A stretch of 14,486 nucleotides of DNA. Source: Baffinella frigidus. Its lineage: Eukaryota; Cryptophyceae; Cryptomonadales; Baffinellaceae. Shown here one piece after another: positions 13,858 through 14,486 of this stretch. The number at the start of each line of letters is the position of its first letter. Positions within the stretch are counted from its first letter, which is position 1. The translations under genes were made by a program, and so were the position numbers. Where the stretch lies: NCBI GenBank assembly GCA_026770585.1, contig MU646844.1, positions 137,660-152,145 of the forward strand, in the 5' to 3' direction. Below the pieces are notes generated by a model. It was not told where the DNA came from, did no database searches, and saw only the letters and a list, made by a program, of their open reading frames with translations.

Positions 13858-13866
13858 ATCATAGGT

Positions 13867-14062
13867 CCCTAGGCATACAGGGGTACCTCGCTTACAAGAA
13901 AGCGCCCCCCCCCTAGGACCACTTCAGGGCCCTAGGCATAGACATACTACATGTAGGGTCCTAGGGGGTGGCTCTTTTTTATGAGCGAGGTAGCCCTGTA
14001 GGCCTACTGTGGGGTCCTAGGGGGGGGGGCGGTTTCGTATGAGCGAAGTCCCCCTGTAGGCG
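13867..14062. repeat. Foldback and tandem copies of a GGTCCTAGGGG...TATGAGCGA unit
   Basis: A unit of about 50 bp occurs twice in direct orientation (about 13954-14005 and 14012-14062) and once inverted (about 13874-13921). Shared blocks are GGTCCTAGGGGG, GAGCGAGGT and CCCTGTAGGC. The inverted copy can pair with either direct copy to form a stem of roughly 45 bp with mismatches. Confidence 0.75.
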
Positions 14063-14086
14063 AGAGATCTTTGAATCGAGAACACA

Positions 14087-14145
14087 GAGAGGAGGCGCGG
14101 GATTCTGGTGAGTGTAATAAAAAGATCGGGATTCCCGGCAGCCGC
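14087..14145 (+). repeat. GGGATTCTGGTGAGTG module, right copy
   Basis: Second copy of 13801-13857. Together with the 68-bp modules the order on the + strand is 68-bp module, 57-bp module, foldback unit, 57-bp module, 68-bp module. Confidence 0.8.
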
Positions 14146-14346
14146 TAGCTGCAAGAATGACTTGATAAGCATGACCTAAGCCGCAATAATGACTTAGGAA
14201 GCTGGAGGGATGACTTATGTGGCACACGCTGCCCCCCCTCCTGAGGTGGGGTTCAACGGGGGCATCCCACCGATGCGGGGGAATCGCCCATCCTCCAGAA
14301 ACGACGCTTCCCCCCTCGACACATGGCGCTTTCCCTCCCATCCCTC
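14146..14346. other. Unassigned sequence between duplicated modules
   Basis: This holds short AATGACTTGATAAGC/AATGACTTAGGAAGC repeats and a GC-rich stretch. The longest open frame (14341 to 13979 on the minus strand, 120 codons) passes through repeats on either side and has no recognisable domain. I see no supported gene. Confidence 0.4.
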
Positions 14347-14456
14347 AAGTGGCGAGACGGTCGAAATTGACCGCCAAGAGGTCCTAGGCAGGTCCTAGGG
14401 CCCTACGGTAGGGCCTCAAGGCAGGTCCTAGGGCCCTACGGTAGGGCCCTAGGACC
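14347..14456. repeat. Palindrome module, right copy, plus perfect 33-nt dyad
   Basis: 14347-14414 is the second 68-bp module. It is followed by a further copy of its palindromic part. The dyad at 14424-14456 has 16-nt arms that are exact reverse complements around a single G (core CCCTACGGTAGGG, ends GGTCC and GGACC). Confidence 0.9.
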
Positions 14457-14486
14457 AGGATTGGAGCTACCCACTGATGCGGGGAA

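Noticed and set aside
13979-14341. Minus-strand 120-codon open frame
   Set aside because: It spans parts of the duplicated palindrome modules and G runs, has no recognisable domain and no intron-exon context.

Overview
The window looks like nuclear DNA of a eukaryote, most likely a unicellular alga or a related protist. It has spliceosomal introns with AG/GT borders and no bacterial operon structure. It is flooded with degenerate plant-type telomere heptamers: CCCTAAA and its variants CCCTCAA, CCCTGAA, CCCTATA and CCCTCCA. The lineage cannot be fixed from sequence alone; a chromerid, dinoflagellate or other algal genome would fit, but that is a guess.

The only gene I can assemble is on the + strand, about 3756-12850. 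It is split into at least 14 short exons (33-189 nt) that join with matching phases. It reads as a GT23-family alpha-1,6-fucosyltransferase (FUT8/NodZ-like) of about 385 residues counted from 3756. Landmarks in order are a DPRSC segment, PWIYAG, a W..RP segment, PFIGMQ joined to VRRGD (the GDP-fucose-binding arginine pair), VYLATDDP, then SDAFVGTFTSALSRVA, and a last exon ending in TAA. The 5' end is unresolved; a candidate first exon lies at 2858-3010.

The striking property is that almost every exon has one or more extra copies beside it, often with the acceptor AG or donor GT. Some are decayed by stops or frameshifts. Others are open and phase-compatible, notably a second copy of the active-site VRRGD exon, a second EGLGAHGIR exon, and a possible alternative last exon. 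Introns are about 87 percent of the gene and consist of C-rich heptamer arrays, minisatellites and foldback elements.

Layout: 1-240 heptamers. 241-1700 is a 200-250 bp repeat array with exon-like pieces, hairpins and a TIR element. 1700-2240 holds hairpins and a second TIR element. 2295-2520 is heptamers. 2575-2709 is a foldback element. 2858-4450 holds N-terminal exon candidates inside a 151-bp inverted duplication. 4445-12850 is the fucosyltransferase gene. 12851-13020 is heptamers. 13245-13486 is an element with 31-bp terminal inverted repeats. 13687-14486 is a field of CCTAGG palindromes and duplicated modules. No tRNA, rRNA, CRISPR array or convincing second protein gene was found.
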